Of a stretch of 60,240 bases of DNA, positions 28,356-37,094 are shown one piece after another. Each line of letters starts with the position of its first letter. The stretch's first letter is position 1. Origin of the DNA: Streptococcus azizii (GTDB taxonomy: Bacteria > Bacillota > Bacilli > Lactobacillales > Streptococcaceae). A model generated the notes under the pieces. That model saw nothing but the letters and a program-made list of their open reading frames with translations. It made no database searches and was not told where the DNA came from. Both the position numbers and the translations under genes were made by a program. The stretch is taken from contig NZ_MSPR01000016.1 in assembly GCF_001984715.1 (NCBI RefSeq), positions 1-60,240 on the forward strand, given 5' to 3'.

Positions 28356-29252
28356 CTAGGCTGATTTTTCTGACAGTGTTACTTTCGGAATCTGCCACTT
28401 TTTCTGTAATTCTGGTACAAACAGTACCACTGCAAGAAGGAGCGCAGAGAATAATTTTACCAAGTCCGCATCCATGCCCGGAATTTCAAGAATGGCTAGA
28501 ATAATCAAACGATAGACAACAGCTCCAAGAACAACAGAGAGCAAGCGCCAACCAATACGAAGATTGCGCAAGATAACCTCTGCGATAATGACAGAAGCAA
28601 GACCGATTACGATGGTTCCTGTTCCAGAGTTCAAATCTGCATACCCATTGTTTTGCGTCAAAAGGGCGCCACAAAGTGCAATCAAGCCATTGGACAACAT
28701 GTAGCCATATATCTTCATCTTATCAACATTGATTCCATTGGCCTCACTCATCGGAATGTTATCCCCTGTTGAACGAAGAGCTAGACCAACTTGGGTATTT
28801 AATAATAGGGTCAATAAAACAATCACAAGTACAACAAAAATCGCACCAATGAGCAGGACTGCATAAGTTTTAGACAAGCCCATTTTCTGCAGTTGAGTGA
28901 CTAGAGTTTGTTGGCGTAAGAGTGCCACATTAGCCTTGCCGAGAATTTTCAAGTTAATGGAATACAAGCCTGTTAAGGTGACAATCCCCGTTAACAGGGC
29001 TGGAATTTTCATCTTGGTATGAAGTAGACCTGAAATCAGACCAGCAACCATACCGCCTACAAAAGCCAGCACGGTTGCGAGTAAGGGATTGAGACCATTT
29101 ACGATTCCTGTAGCACAAATGGCTGCCCCCATGGGATAAGCCCCTTCTGCTGTCAGGTCAGCAATATCTAAAATACGAAATGTTAAATAAACTCCAATCG
29201 CCATGATGGACCACAATAGGCCTTGCGATATACTTGATAATATAAGATCCAC
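28356..29252 (-). CDS. ABC transporter permease of the aromatic-type importer
   Basis: 298 residues, 8 or more hydrophobic helices, with SISQGLLWSIMAIGVYLTFRILDIADLTAEG at the N-terminus as in branched-chain-like/TrpY permeases. It is third in the operon after two lipoproteins, consistent with a membrane dimer served by one ATPase. Family members transport tryptophan, tyrosine or other small organic ligands. Confidence 0.92.
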   Translation of the reverse strand: MDLILSSISQGLLWSIMAIGVYLTFRILDIADLTAEGAYPMGAAICATGIVNGLNPLLATVLAFVGGMVAGLISGLLHTKMKIPALLTGIVTLTGLYSINLKILGKANVALLRQQTLVTQLQKMGLSKTYAVLLIGAIFVVLVIVLLTLLLNTQVGLALRSTGDNIPMSEANGINVDKMKIYGYMLSNGLIALCGALLTQNNGYADLNSGTGTIVIGLASVIIAEVILRNLRIGWRLLSVVLGAVVYRLIILAILEIPGMDADLVKLFSALLLAVVLFVPELQKKWQIPKVTLSEKSA

Positions 29253-29309
29253 GATGTTCTCCTTTAGTCGGGAGGAGTTGATTTCTTCTCCTCCTCCTTT
29301 TTTGATGGT

Positions 29310-30284
29310 TTAGTGTGATACGGACAGTTTTGATGTATCGATCCCTAATTTCTTAGCCATTTCTTCATTTACATGCAGGTCAACGGTTGCGGGATATTCG
29401 ACGGCCGTCTTAGCAGGGTCTGCCCCCTCCATAATTTTAATAGCCATTTTAGCTGTTTGACGACCTAGGGCCTCATAGTTTGTTCCATAGGTCAACAAGC
29501 CACCTTCATCAACCATATCTGTCGAACCACCGATAACTGGTACCTTATACTGAACAGACAACTCACCAATCATGGTCATAGTGGAGGCAACAGTATTATC
29601 TGTCGGAATAAAGACCGCATCGACCGACTTCATCAAACTGGTTGCCGCATCTTGGACCTCATTGGTATTGGAAATACCTTTCATTACAACTTTATATCCT
29701 GCTTTTTCAAGCAAGGGCTTAGCCTCTTCAACTTGCACTTCTGAATTGCGTTCGCTCGTTGTATACAAGATTCCAACTGTTTTGGCACCTGGCACAGCCT
29801 GACCTAGCAATTCAATCTGTTTATCAATCGGTGCTTGGTCGCTGGTTCCTGTCAACAAGCCCCCAGGCTCCTTGATAGAACTAACCAAGTCGGCAGACTG
29901 TGGGTCGGTTACCGCTGTGAATAGAATCGGTGTATCCGCTGAAATAGTGGCCAAACTTTGAGCAGCCGGTGTTGCAATGGCTAGGACAATATCATTGTTA
30001 CCAACTAATTGCTCTGAAATCGTTTGGAGATTAGCTTGATCTCCTTGCGCATTTTGATAGTCAAGGGTAATCTTTTCTCCCTCCTTATAACCATTTTCTG
30101 CTAATTCCGCCTCAAATCCTTTGCGAGCAGCTGATAAAGAGTCGTGTTCCATGTACTGTAGAATACCGACCTTTACTGTATTGTCGCTTTCTTTCTTGCT
30201 ATCTGAGGTTGAACAAGCCGCAAGGGCAAGGGTACTAAGACCAACGATAGATGCATTCAGCAGATATTTTCCGATTTTATTCAT
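29310..30284 (-). CDS. ABC transporter substrate-binding lipoprotein, second copy
   Basis: 324 residues. A signal peptide with lipobox LAAC near residue 24 anchors it to the outer face of the membrane. The body, with VGILQYMEHDSLSAARKGFEAEL, DYQNAQGDQANLQTI and AVTDPQSADLV, is the DUF534/TrpX family. It is a tandem paralogue of the protein 20 bases upstream, sharing most motifs. Two receptors for one permease suggest two ligands or affinities. Confidence 0.93.
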   Translation of the reverse strand: MNKIGKYLLNASIVGLSTLALAACSTSDSKKESDNTVKVGILQYMEHDSLSAARKGFEAELAENGYKEGEKITLDYQNAQGDQANLQTISEQLVGNNDIVLAIATPAAQSLATISADTPILFTAVTDPQSADLVSSIKEPGGLLTGTSDQAPIDKQIELLGQAVPGAKTVGILYTTSERNSEVQVEEAKPLLEKAGYKVVMKGISNTNEVQDAATSLMKSVDAVFIPTDNTVASTMTMIGELSVQYKVPVIGGSTDMVDEGGLLTYGTNYEALGRQTAKMAIKIMEGADPAKTAVEYPATVDLHVNEEMAKKLGIDTSKLSVSH

Positions 30285-30304
30285 AGATTTGTCTCCTACA
30301 TTGT

Positions 30305-31276
30305 TTATTTTCCTAATTTTTTAATCATTTCTGGATCAATTCCAACTACTTTTGCCATTTCTTCATTAACAGCAATCGCTGCTGTTTCCGGTGTTTTCAC
30401 TGCTAAATCTTCAGGCTTCTCACCTTTTAAGATACTGAGTGCCAACTCACCAGCCTGCACACCGATGGCATGGAAGTCTACTCCGTATGTAAAGAGAGTT
30501 GCTTCCAAGACCGCCTCATCACTCCCTATAGCTGGCACTTTTGCCTTCATCAAGACATCACCAATAGTAGAAGCTGTTGAGGCAACCGTGTTATCCAAAG
30601 GAAGGTAAATTGCATCTACCTGTCCTGCCAACGAAGTAATCGCTTGTTGAACATCGTTGGTAGAGGTAACAGTTTTCACAACGACCTTGAAGCCTTGTTC
30701 TTCTAACAACTTCTTAGCTTCCTTGGCCTGTACTTCTGAATTTACCTCACTTGAGTTATGGAAAATGCCGATCGTTTTCGCTGTTGGAACTACTGTTAAC
30801 AATTTTTCAATCTGACCAGCCACATCTGTAGCATCTGTTGTCCCTGTCATATTACCGCCTGGTTTTTCAAAAGAATCGACCAAACCTGCAGCGACTGGAT
30901 CAGAGACAGCAGTAAAGAGGGAAGGGGTCTCACTATCTGCACTCAATAAGGCCTGAGCAGCGGGAGTTGCTATGGCAAAGTTCACATCATTTTCCCCAGC
31001 TAATTGTTCGACCATTGTCTGTAAATTGGCTTGGTCTCCTTGAGCATTTTGGTAGTCTACTGTAAGATTTTTTCCTTCCGTGTATCCCCCTTTTTCCAGA
31101 GCCTCAAGAAAGCCTTTGCGTGCTTCTGATAGGGCATCATGCTCTGCGTATTGGATAATTCCAATCTTCACATTTTCGCTATTTGGTGACACGGATTTGT
31201 CCCCAGAGCTACAAGCAACGAGTGCTAGTGTTGAAAGAAGGGCTACTGAACCTGTAAAAAACTGCTTAAATCCCAT
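30305..31276 (-). CDS. ABC transporter substrate-binding lipoprotein, first copy
   Basis: 323 residues with lipobox LVAC near residue 22. Same DUF534/TrpX family as its downstream neighbour, with IGIIQYAEHDALSEARKGFLEAL, DYQNAQGDQANLQTM and AVSDPVAAGLV. First gene of the transporter operon, with AAGGAG 9 bases before the ATG. About 700 bases of repeats separate it from a terminator and aromatic-codon leader ORF at 31984-32303. That leader suggests the ligand is an aromatic amino acid. Confidence 0.93.
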   Translation of the reverse strand: MGFKQFFTGSVALLSTLALVACSSGDKSVSPNSENVKIGIIQYAEHDALSEARKGFLEALEKGGYTEGKNLTVDYQNAQGDQANLQTMVEQLAGENDVNFAIATPAAQALLSADSETPSLFTAVSDPVAAGLVDSFEKPGGNMTGTTDATDVAGQIEKLLTVVPTAKTIGIFHNSSEVNSEVQAKEAKKLLEEQGFKVVVKTVTSTNDVQQAITSLAGQVDAIYLPLDNTVASTASTIGDVLMKAKVPAIGSDEAVLEATLFTYGVDFHAIGVQAGELALSILKGEKPEDLAVKTPETAAIAVNEEMAKVVGIDPEMIKKLGK

Positions 31277-31360
31277 AATCGAAATCTCCTTTATAGTAAA
31301 AAATAGTAAAAATAAGCAACCTTAGAAACGAGCCAAAAAACTCAGCTTATTTCTAGCTTA

Positions 31361-31462
31361 TACTCAATAAAAATCAAAAGTAGACTAGGAAACGAAGCCG
31401 AAGGTGGAACTAGCGTTCACCGAGGTGAGTGGACGAAGTATCCTTTTGATTTTTAAAGAGTA
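31361..31462. repeat. BOX-like miniature element with inverted ends
   Basis: Starts TACTCAATAAAAATCAAAAG and ends CTTTTGATTTTTAAAGAGTA, which are imperfect reverse complements. The middle holds GGAAACGAAGCC and GAGGTGAGTGGACGAAG. End fragments recur near 15672, 19612, 24008, 27455 and 50022. It resembles BOX/MITE-type streptococcal elements. Confidence 0.7.
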
Positions 31463-31826
31463 TTATAGTAGGTTGGGCGTCCCCTCCCTATTATCATCCT
31501 CCAACGTATCTTTTAGATTGCCACCTATTCCTAACATTCATTAGGTAAGCGACTCCACTCATGCCCTTTAACATCAAACTCAGAAAATAAGAGGGATGTT
31601 CAGTTCTCTCTGCCGCTGCGGCTCCTAGTCTGATAGTGATGTCATGGGGTATCAGTGACAAAAGCTAGCTGAAAGATGCTATAGTCATTTAGTTTATCTT
31701 CTATTACTTCGACGAGTGAAAAGCTCCAGTGGAGGTTTTCAGCCGACCACCTTTCATCAAAAAAGTGGTCGTTAGAAACTCCGTTTCCCTATTTCCAACT
31801 TCCAATAATCTCCCAGATTATTGGAA

Positions 31827-31953
31827 CTCGCTTTGCCGTACTCTACGATTGTTACTGACTATCGTCAGTATGATTTCCAACCTTCAACAGTCATTAGACT
31901 GTTGAAGCAGCCTGCAGCTCGTTGCCTAGTACTAAAAGCAAACTAAAAGACTA
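31827..31953. repeat. 127-bp repeat, copy A
   Basis: Runs from CTCGCTTTGCCGTACTCTACG to AAAAGACTA and includes ACTGACTATCGTCAGT and CCTTCAACAGTC...GACTGTTGAAG hairpins. An inverted, near-identical copy lies at 59965-60091. Copy A also has a companion block GTTTATCTTCTATTACTTCG at 31692-31711, which in the other copy lies directly adjacent. Confidence 0.85.
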
Positions 31954-31983
31954 CACAATTCCTAGTGATGAGATAGGTCTGGA

Positions 31984-32024
31984 CTACAAAAACGGGACCG
32001 CCTTAGATTTATCTAAACGGTCCC
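31984..32024 (-). terminator. Terminator at the end of the aromatic leader
   Basis: Minus-strand GGGACCG and CGGTCCC enclose a further TTAGAT/ATCTAA stem and are followed by GTTTTTG. It ends the leader that begins at about 32268 and would stop transcription before the transporter operon. Confidence 0.85.
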
Positions 32025-32268
32025 TCAATTCAAACTGTAAAATGAAAACAGACTGACTTGACATGCCATCTAGATGTATCATCTATGTAGGCATCGTCAA
32101 AACTACCACAGCCACATAGATACAAACGTTACGTTCCCGTGTTTGCATCCATGTTACCATGTCTACAAACACCATCTAAAGTAGCTGTAGAAATATGTAT
32201 GATTGGTTGATGTTAGTTGACAACTCAATAACATATTATAGTTCTCCGTTTCTCATTTCTTTTAGGTT
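32025..32268 (-). promoter_or_regulatory. Structured leader RNA, candidate ribosome-mediated attenuator
   Basis: About 240 bases between promoter and terminator. Competing stems are visible: GTGTTTG/CAAACAC (32139-32172) against CAAAC/GTTTG (32123-32145), which share 32141-32145; and GTATC..TATGT/ACATAGATAC (32076-32123) against the stem GACATGCC/GGCATcGTC with TAGATG/CATCTA (32060-32098), which share 32076-32092. The first stem starts in the last codons of the leader ORF. A 6-base ACGGGA/TCCCGT match links the leader to the terminator arm. No T-box AGGGTGG motif is present. Confidence 0.6.
32163..32234 (-). CDS. Leader peptide with Tyr/Phe/Trp codon run
   Basis: 23 codons from the ATG at 32234 to TAG at 32163. 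Residues 13-21 read TYFYSYFRW: three Tyr, two Phe and one Trp in eight positions (14-21). GGAG lies 9 bases before the ATG, and the ORF begins about 35 bases after the predicted transcription start. Stalling of a ribosome on these codons when aromatic tRNAs are uncharged would free downstream stems. The peptide itself probably has no other function. It is too short for standard gene calling. Confidence 0.7.
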   Translation of the reverse strand: MLLSCQLTSTNHTYFYSYFRWCL

Positions 32269-32274
32269 AGTACA

Positions 32275-32303
32275 ATGATAAACTATTTTTATCCACTTGT
32301 CAA
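32275..32303 (-). promoter_or_regulatory. Strong promoter of the aromatic leader
   Basis: Minus-strand TTGACA (plus 32298-32303), exactly 17 bases, then TATCAT (plus 32275-32280). Transcription would begin near 32268 and run toward the transporter genes. Confidence 0.85.
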
Positions 32304-32511
32304 GAATTTTTATACACAATTTTTAAATTTGTTCAAATCTTATGACAATATGGGCATTGCTAGCCTAGCTATCAACTGCCGTCTCTTGTAAGCTCCCAAG
32401 TCAAGCGGACTGTAGGAAACTCCAATCATCTCCTAGACTATAGATAGGAGTCAATCCGCTTTACCTCCAACTTCCAATAGTCTACTAAACTATTGGAGTC
32501 GGTTCAAAAAA

Positions 32512-32850
32512 CTACAATAATTCGTTTAAGGGCTTAAAAATAATTTTTTCTAAATCTGCAATATAGATAGAAAGCTGTTGCTGCTTGCTAAAGTATTCTG
32601 TCAAGAGAGAATTGTCTTGAATTTTTTGATTAAACTCCTGCAAGCGTCCCTGCAAATCACCATCTGGTAGTTGACCTGCCTGGAGTTGCTCTTGAACCTC
32701 TCTCTGAAAAGAGATGTACTCTTCCAATAACTTCTTCGCCTCTTTATCGGCTTCAACTGAAGCCTTGACTGCCTCAACTACCTTATACTCCGGTAACTGA
32801 CGAATGCTACGTTCTAATTCGTTTGCAATATCATAAATGTTTTGTGCCAT
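32512..32850 (-). CDS. YlbF/YmcA family regulator
   Basis: 112 residues, helical, DUF964/Com_YlbF family: MAQNIYDIANELERSIRQLPEYKVVEAVKASVEAD. In Bacillus the family members form a complex with YaaT that acts on RNase Y and mRNA maturation. In streptococci this gene regularly sits between tyrA and aroA, as here apart from the insertion. It lies 9 bases after tyrA. Confidence 0.88.
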   Translation of the reverse strand: MAQNIYDIANELERSIRQLPEYKVVEAVKASVEADKEAKKLLEEYISFQREVQEQLQAGQLPDGDLQGRLQEFNQKIQDNSLLTEYFSKQQQLSIYIADLEKIIFKPLNELL

Positions 32851-32859
32851 TGTTGTCTC

Positions 32860-33963
32860 CTAATCTACGAAAACTTGGTAGCTAGTTTGGGTACGGATGA
32901 TGCCCTCAGCCCGCTCCAAATCTTCTTTATTTTTAAACGTAATTTGTAAAACACCGTGAATATCCGCCCGATTCTCCTCATTGATACGGATATTAACGAC
33001 TGAAATTCCCCTCAGCAATTCAAGAACTGTTAAAATAGTATCTTCTTGATCGGGAATATTGATAAAAAGATCATAAAAGCTATCGATTCCAGCTCGCTTG
33101 TGGATTTCCATTTCCTTACGAATCTCCCGGCCTTGATTGAAAAACTGCCATATAGCATCTGCGTCACCCGCTTCAATCTGGTGCTGGATGACTTTCAGAC
33201 GCTTTCCAAATTCTTCCAAGCGCTCAATGATGTTGCTTTGGTTGGTCAACAGAATGCTGGTCCACATCCCTGGATCGCTCTCTGCAATTCTTGTCATATC
33301 TCTGAACCCACCTGCTGCAAAATGCTGGGTAAAGGGATGATCTTGTCGATAAGTTCCTGCCTGGTTCATCAGACTGGAGGCCAGAATGTGGGGAAAGTGA
33401 GAAATCTGACTCGTCACACGGTCATGCTCGGCAGCGTCCATTTCCACAAAGCGCGCCTGGAGTCCTGAGAGAACCTCTTTTAAACGTGAAACCGTACTTG
33501 TTTGCGTCAGACGACTCGGCGTAAGGATATAATAAGCGTTCTCGAATAGATGGACATCCGCTGCATTGGCTCCTGTCTTGTGACTTCCTGCCATAGGATG
33601 CCCTCCGATAAACTGAAGGTTCTTTGCAGAAAGATAGGTTTCTGCAGCCTCTACAATCGCCTCCTTGGTCGAGCCTGCATCCGTCACGATAACCCCTTCT
33701 TTTAGGGGTAAGGTGGATAATTCCTCTAAAAAGCGGATAGTCTGCTGAATGGGTACACAGAGAAAAATCATATCAGCCTCTGCGGCAAAATGGCTGATAT
33801 CGTCCGTTCCCTCATCAACAATCCCACGCTTCAAAGCGATTGTCCGAGACTGCTCGCCACGATTATAGCCGACAATTCGATACTCTGGATGAGCCTTACG
33901 AATCCCTAAAGCCAATGAGCTTCCAATCAATCCTAGCCCCACAATATAAATCGTCTTTGTCAT
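32860..33963 (-). CDS. tyrA: Prephenate dehydrogenase
   Basis: 367 residues. NAD-dependent oxidative decarboxylation of prephenate to 4-hydroxyphenylpyruvate in tyrosine synthesis. GLGLIGSSLALGI is the dinucleotide site. GGHPMAGSHKTG and the SQISHFPHILASSL histidine mark the active site. A C-terminal ACT domain (about 295-367) should sense tyrosine. It follows aroC by 3 bases. Confidence 0.95.
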   Translation of the reverse strand: MTKTIYIVGLGLIGSSLALGIRKAHPEYRIVGYNRGEQSRTIALKRGIVDEGTDDISHFAAEADMIFLCVPIQQTIRFLEELSTLPLKEGVIVTDAGSTKEAIVEAAETYLSAKNLQFIGGHPMAGSHKTGANAADVHLFENAYYILTPSRLTQTSTVSRLKEVLSGLQARFVEMDAAEHDRVTSQISHFPHILASSLMNQAGTYRQDHPFTQHFAAGGFRDMTRIAESDPGMWTSILLTNQSNIIERLEEFGKRLKVIQHQIEAGDADAIWQFFNQGREIRKEMEIHKRAGIDSFYDLFINIPDQEDTILTVLELLRGISVVNIRINEENRADIHGVLQITFKNKEDLERAEGIIRTQTSYQVFVD

Positions 33964-33966
33964 CTT

Positions 33967-35133
33967 TTAAAATTCTTTCACAAATGTTCGATGTTGTGCC
34001 ACTGCTTCTTTGAGTTCCTCCATATTGTCCGCGGAGAATTTTTCGATGATTTCAGTCGCAAGAACTGTTGCCACGACCGCTTCCATCACAAGACCAGCCG
34101 CTGGCAAGGCTGTTGGATCAGAACGCTCCACTGTTGCCTTGTAAGGCTCATGGTTATCAATATCAACAGACATCAAGGGTTTATAGAGGGTCGGAATCGG
34201 CTTCATGACCCCACGAACAATAATGGGTTCACCATTGGTCATTCCACCTTCAAAACCACCTAGGTTGTTGCTCAAGCGACGATAACCTGTTTCCTTTGAC
34301 CAAGTGATTTCATCCATCACTTGACTCCCCTTACGGTAACCTGCTTGAAAGCCTAGACCAAATTCCACTCCCTTAAAGGCATTGATGGATACAACAGCTT
34401 GCGCCAGTTTTGCATCTAACTTACGGTCCCAATGGACATAGGAGCCTAAACCTACCGGAACACCGCAAACAATCGTCTCGACAACTCCACCAATGGTGTC
34501 CCCATCTCGCTTTACCTGATCAATGTAATCTTTGATTTCTTTCTCACGTTCTGGAGTAACAATAGATAGCTCTGACTCACTAGCACGGCTCCGAATCTCT
34601 TCTACTGTCAGTCCGTTGGGAATAGCGATTTCTTTACCGCCAAAAACGACTACATGATGAGCAGTCTCAATCCCCAACTCTGCCAACAGGCACTTAGCAA
34701 CGGCTCCAATCGCCACCCGTATAGCGGTTTCACGTGCGCTCGAACGCTCCAAGGAATTGCGTAAGTCCTCAAAGCGATACTTGATTCCTCCGACTAAGTC
34801 GGCATGACCCGGGCGGGGATGCTTGATTCTCCGCTTGCTTTTAAGATGGGCTTCAATATCTTCCACCGCCATAATATCCAACCATTTTTGATGGTCCTTA
34901 TTCATGACATGCAGCGTGATGGGAGCCCCTGTCGTTTTTCCATGCCGTACGCCAGAGGTGATGTCAACCTGATCTGTCTCAATCTGCATCCTAGCACCAC
35001 GACCATAGCCACCTTGGCGCCGTTTCAAATCCTTGTTAATAGCTGCTGCTGTAAGACTTAATCCTGCTGGTACCCCCTCGATAATTGCTGTCAAGCGTGG
35101 ACCATGAGACTCGCCTGCTGTCAAATACCGCAT
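33967..35133 (-). CDS. aroC: Chorismate synthase
   Basis: 388 residues. Makes chorismate from EPSP, needing reduced [14 protein letters not shown] opens the protein, [12 protein letters not shown] and [10 protein letters not shown] follow, and the [11 protein letters not shown] and DPTALPAAG motifs close the active site. Its start is adjacent to the aroD stop with no gap, so aroE and aroB, which lie between these two genes in many streptococci, are absent here. Confidence 0.96.
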   Translation of the reverse strand: MRYLTAGESHGPRLTAIIEGVPAGLSLTAAAINKDLKRRQGGYGRGARMQIETDQVDITSGVRHGKTTGAPITLHVMNKDHQKWLDIMAVEDIEAHLKSKRRIKHPRPGHADLVGGIKYRFEDLRNSLERSSARETAIRVAIGAVAKCLLAELGIETAHHVVVFGGKEIAIPNGLTVEEIRSRASESELSIVTPEREKEIKDYIDQVKRDGDTIGGVVETIVCGVPVGLGSYVHWDRKLDAKLAQAVVSINAFKGVEFGLGFQAGYRKGSQVMDEITWSKETGYRRLSNNLGGFEGGMTNGEPIIVRGVMKPIPTLYKPLMSVDIDNHEPYKATVERSDPTALPAAGLVMEAVVATVLATEIIEKFSADNMEELKEAVAQHRTFVKEF

Positions 35134-35808
35134 CTACTCCTCCAATACCGTCAATATCTTTTGTACATTCGCTAGGGACATCTGCCCTGGCGCACTTACT
35201 TCATCTAGGCTTGCAAAAGTCCAGCAAGAGCCTGTCAGCATTCCTGCAACACGCGATAATTTTCCCAAGGCTCCCATAGACATGGTCGCATAGGACTGCT
35301 CTGCATTAAGTGTCTTGAACCCACGTGTATAATTCATCACATCCAGTACATCCTGCTCCGTTTCTGCCATCACTGCCATCTTAACGACAGCAGGAGATAG
35401 GCTGGTCAATTCTGACATAATCTCCATATAATTTTCAGGAGTCTCTTCAAAGTTATGATAGCTTAAGACCAGATTTGGAAACTCCAACATTTGATCAAAG
35501 ACTTCCTTGTGCGAATAGTATTCAAAATCGATAAATTCAGGTTGATAGAGACTGGCAATTTCCTTTAATAACTGGATATATTCTTCATTTGTCAACTCAA
35601 TTTGACCACCTTCACGGCTTGTTCTCAACGTAAAGATGACCTCACGGCCGACAAATTTTTCAAAAACAGCTGGTGCAACCGTTAAAATCTCTTCTTTAGG
35701 AAGAAAATCAGCTCGCCATTCAATCAGATCAGCTCCTGCTAATCTGTCTAAATCGATATTGGCAACATCCTCGATACTACGAGGCATGACTGGTACTACT
35801 ATTTTCAT
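35134..35808 (-). CDS. aroD: Type I 3-dehydroquinate dehydratase, biosynthetic copy
   Basis: 224 residues, the compact streptococcal form. EWRADF binds substrate, YHNFEETP carries the catalytic His, and VKMAVMAET carries the Schiff-base Lys. First aromatic gene of the aroD-aroC-tyrA-ylbF string. Its start overlaps the stop of the upstream rRNA methyltransferase gene by 4 bases, so translation is probably coupled. Confidence 0.94.
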   Translation of the reverse strand: MKIVVPVMPRSIEDVANIDLDRLAGADLIEWRADFLPKEEILTVAPAVFEKFVGREVIFTLRTSREGGQIELTNEEYIQLLKEIASLYQPEFIDFEYYSHKEVFDQMLEFPNLVLSYHNFEETPENYMEIMSELTSLSPAVVKMAVMAETEQDVLDVMNYTRGFKTLNAEQSYATMSMGALGKLSRVAGMLTGSCWTFASLDEVSAPGQMSLANVQKILTVLEE

Positions 35809-36968
35809 TTTTCTACCTGTATTGTAAAGACCTTGAGGTAATTACTACTTTCATCTTTTTTATTGAATACAAAATCGCTCGGAAGGCGATAGGTCTCGAG
35901 ATAGCGATGTTTGCAATCACCGAATCCCTTTTCGATTTCTTTTCTAAATTTTTCGAGAGAGACATTTGCTGCATTGGTGGAGGTGATAAGAATCCCCTTT
36001 GGACTGAGAATATCAAGCGCTTGAGCAATCAACTTATGATAGTCCTTGGCTACTGAGAAGGTCTGCTTTTTATTGCGTGCAAAACTTGGAGGATCCAGAA
36101 CAATCATATCATAAAAAAGTCCCTTTCGCTTTGCATATTTAAAATAAGCAAAGACATCCATTACATGGAAACGGTGATGATCCATCGCTAGGTTATTAGC
36201 TGTAAAATGCGCTGCTGATAGCTCTTGCGAACGTTTTGCCAAATCAACAGAGGTTGTCTGAGCAGCCCCTCCCACGGCAGCAGCTACTGAGAAAGCTGCT
36301 GTATAGGAAAACATATTCAAAAGACGTTTACCTGCTGCCAGCCCGTCAACTAAGGCTCCTCGGACCTCATGCTGGTCCAGAAAAATTCCCGTCATCAAGC
36401 CTGTATTCAAAAAAACTTGATAGGTGACACCATGTTCTCGAATAGGAAATGTCTCTGGAGCCTCATCTCCGTAAAGATGGGCAGATTCATAGTCTAGTCC
36501 CTTAAAACGAATTTTTTCGTAGGCTCCCCTAATCTCTGGATAAACCATTTGAAAAGCAGCAACTATCTCCTCTTTGAGGGAGTAGACATACTCATTATAC
36601 CACCCAAAGACCGCATAATCGTTGTAACGGTCAATGGTGAGACCTCCAAATCCATCACCATCTTGATTAAACAAGCGATAAGCTGTGGTTCGATCAGAGG
36701 CTTCAAAGGAGCGACGTTTTGTTCTCGCTAGAGCAAATAGGTGCTGAAAAAAAGCTAGGTCCAAGGGCACCTTTTCTTTGGAAATCAACCACCCAACTCC
36801 CTTATGCTGGAGAGAAAGATAGGCTTGTCCTAAAAATCTTCCTTGTTGGTTCACTAGGTAGACCGAGGTATTTTCCATCTCAAGATGCGGCAGATCACGC
36901 GCTTCAAGCACACAAATTCCTTGCTGAATTTTTCGTTCTACAATGGGGCTTACTGTCAATTCTATCAT
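35805..36968 (-). CDS. PUA-domain class I rRNA methyltransferase, RlmI/RlmK-like
   Basis: 387 residues. The N-terminal PUA-like domain (1-75) binds RNA. A central EEHGV-like domain leads to a Rossmann methyltransferase: [22 protein letters not shown] for SAM binding, SVDLAKRS after strand 2, and [12 protein letters not shown] as motif IV. Family members methylate C5 of cytidine in 23S rRNA. It begins the operon that continues into aroD. Confidence 0.9.
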   Translation of the reverse strand: MIELTVSPIVERKIQQGICVLEARDLPHLEMENTSVYLVNQQGRFLGQAYLSLQHKGVGWLISKEKVPLDLAFFQHLFALARTKRRSFEASDRTTAYRLFNQDGDGFGGLTIDRYNDYAVFGWYNEYVYSLKEEIVAAFQMVYPEIRGAYEKIRFKGLDYESAHLYGDEAPETFPIREHGVTYQVFLNTGLMTGIFLDQHEVRGALVDGLAAGKRLLNMFSYTAAFSVAAAVGGAAQTTSVDLAKRSQELSAAHFTANNLAMDHHRFHVMDVFAYFKYAKRKGLFYDMIVLDPPSFARNKKQTFSVAKDYHKLIAQALDILSPKGILITSTNAANVSLEKFRKEIEKGFGDCKHRYLETYRLPSDFVFNKKDESSNYLKVFTIQVEK

Positions 36969-37038
36969 AAGTTGATTATAACAAATTTTGTATTATATCT
37001 CAAAAAAACTTCTCTGATGAAGGAATATTTTAAAAATA

Positions 37039-37047
37039 TGGTATAAT
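37039..37047 (+). promoter_or_regulatory. Extended -10 promoter of the ltaS-like gene
   Basis: TGGTATAAT, about 48 bases before the GTG start; the -35 region is weak. Confidence 0.65.
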
Positions 37048-37094
37048 GAACTAAGATTTTGTAAAAAGTACTACTACTAGAAAGGAAGGCTCCT

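Noticed and set aside
31984..32268. T-box riboswitch upstream of the ABC transporter
   Set aside because: No AGGGTGGNACC antiterminator motif and no clear specifier stem; the aromatic-codon ORF explains the leader better.
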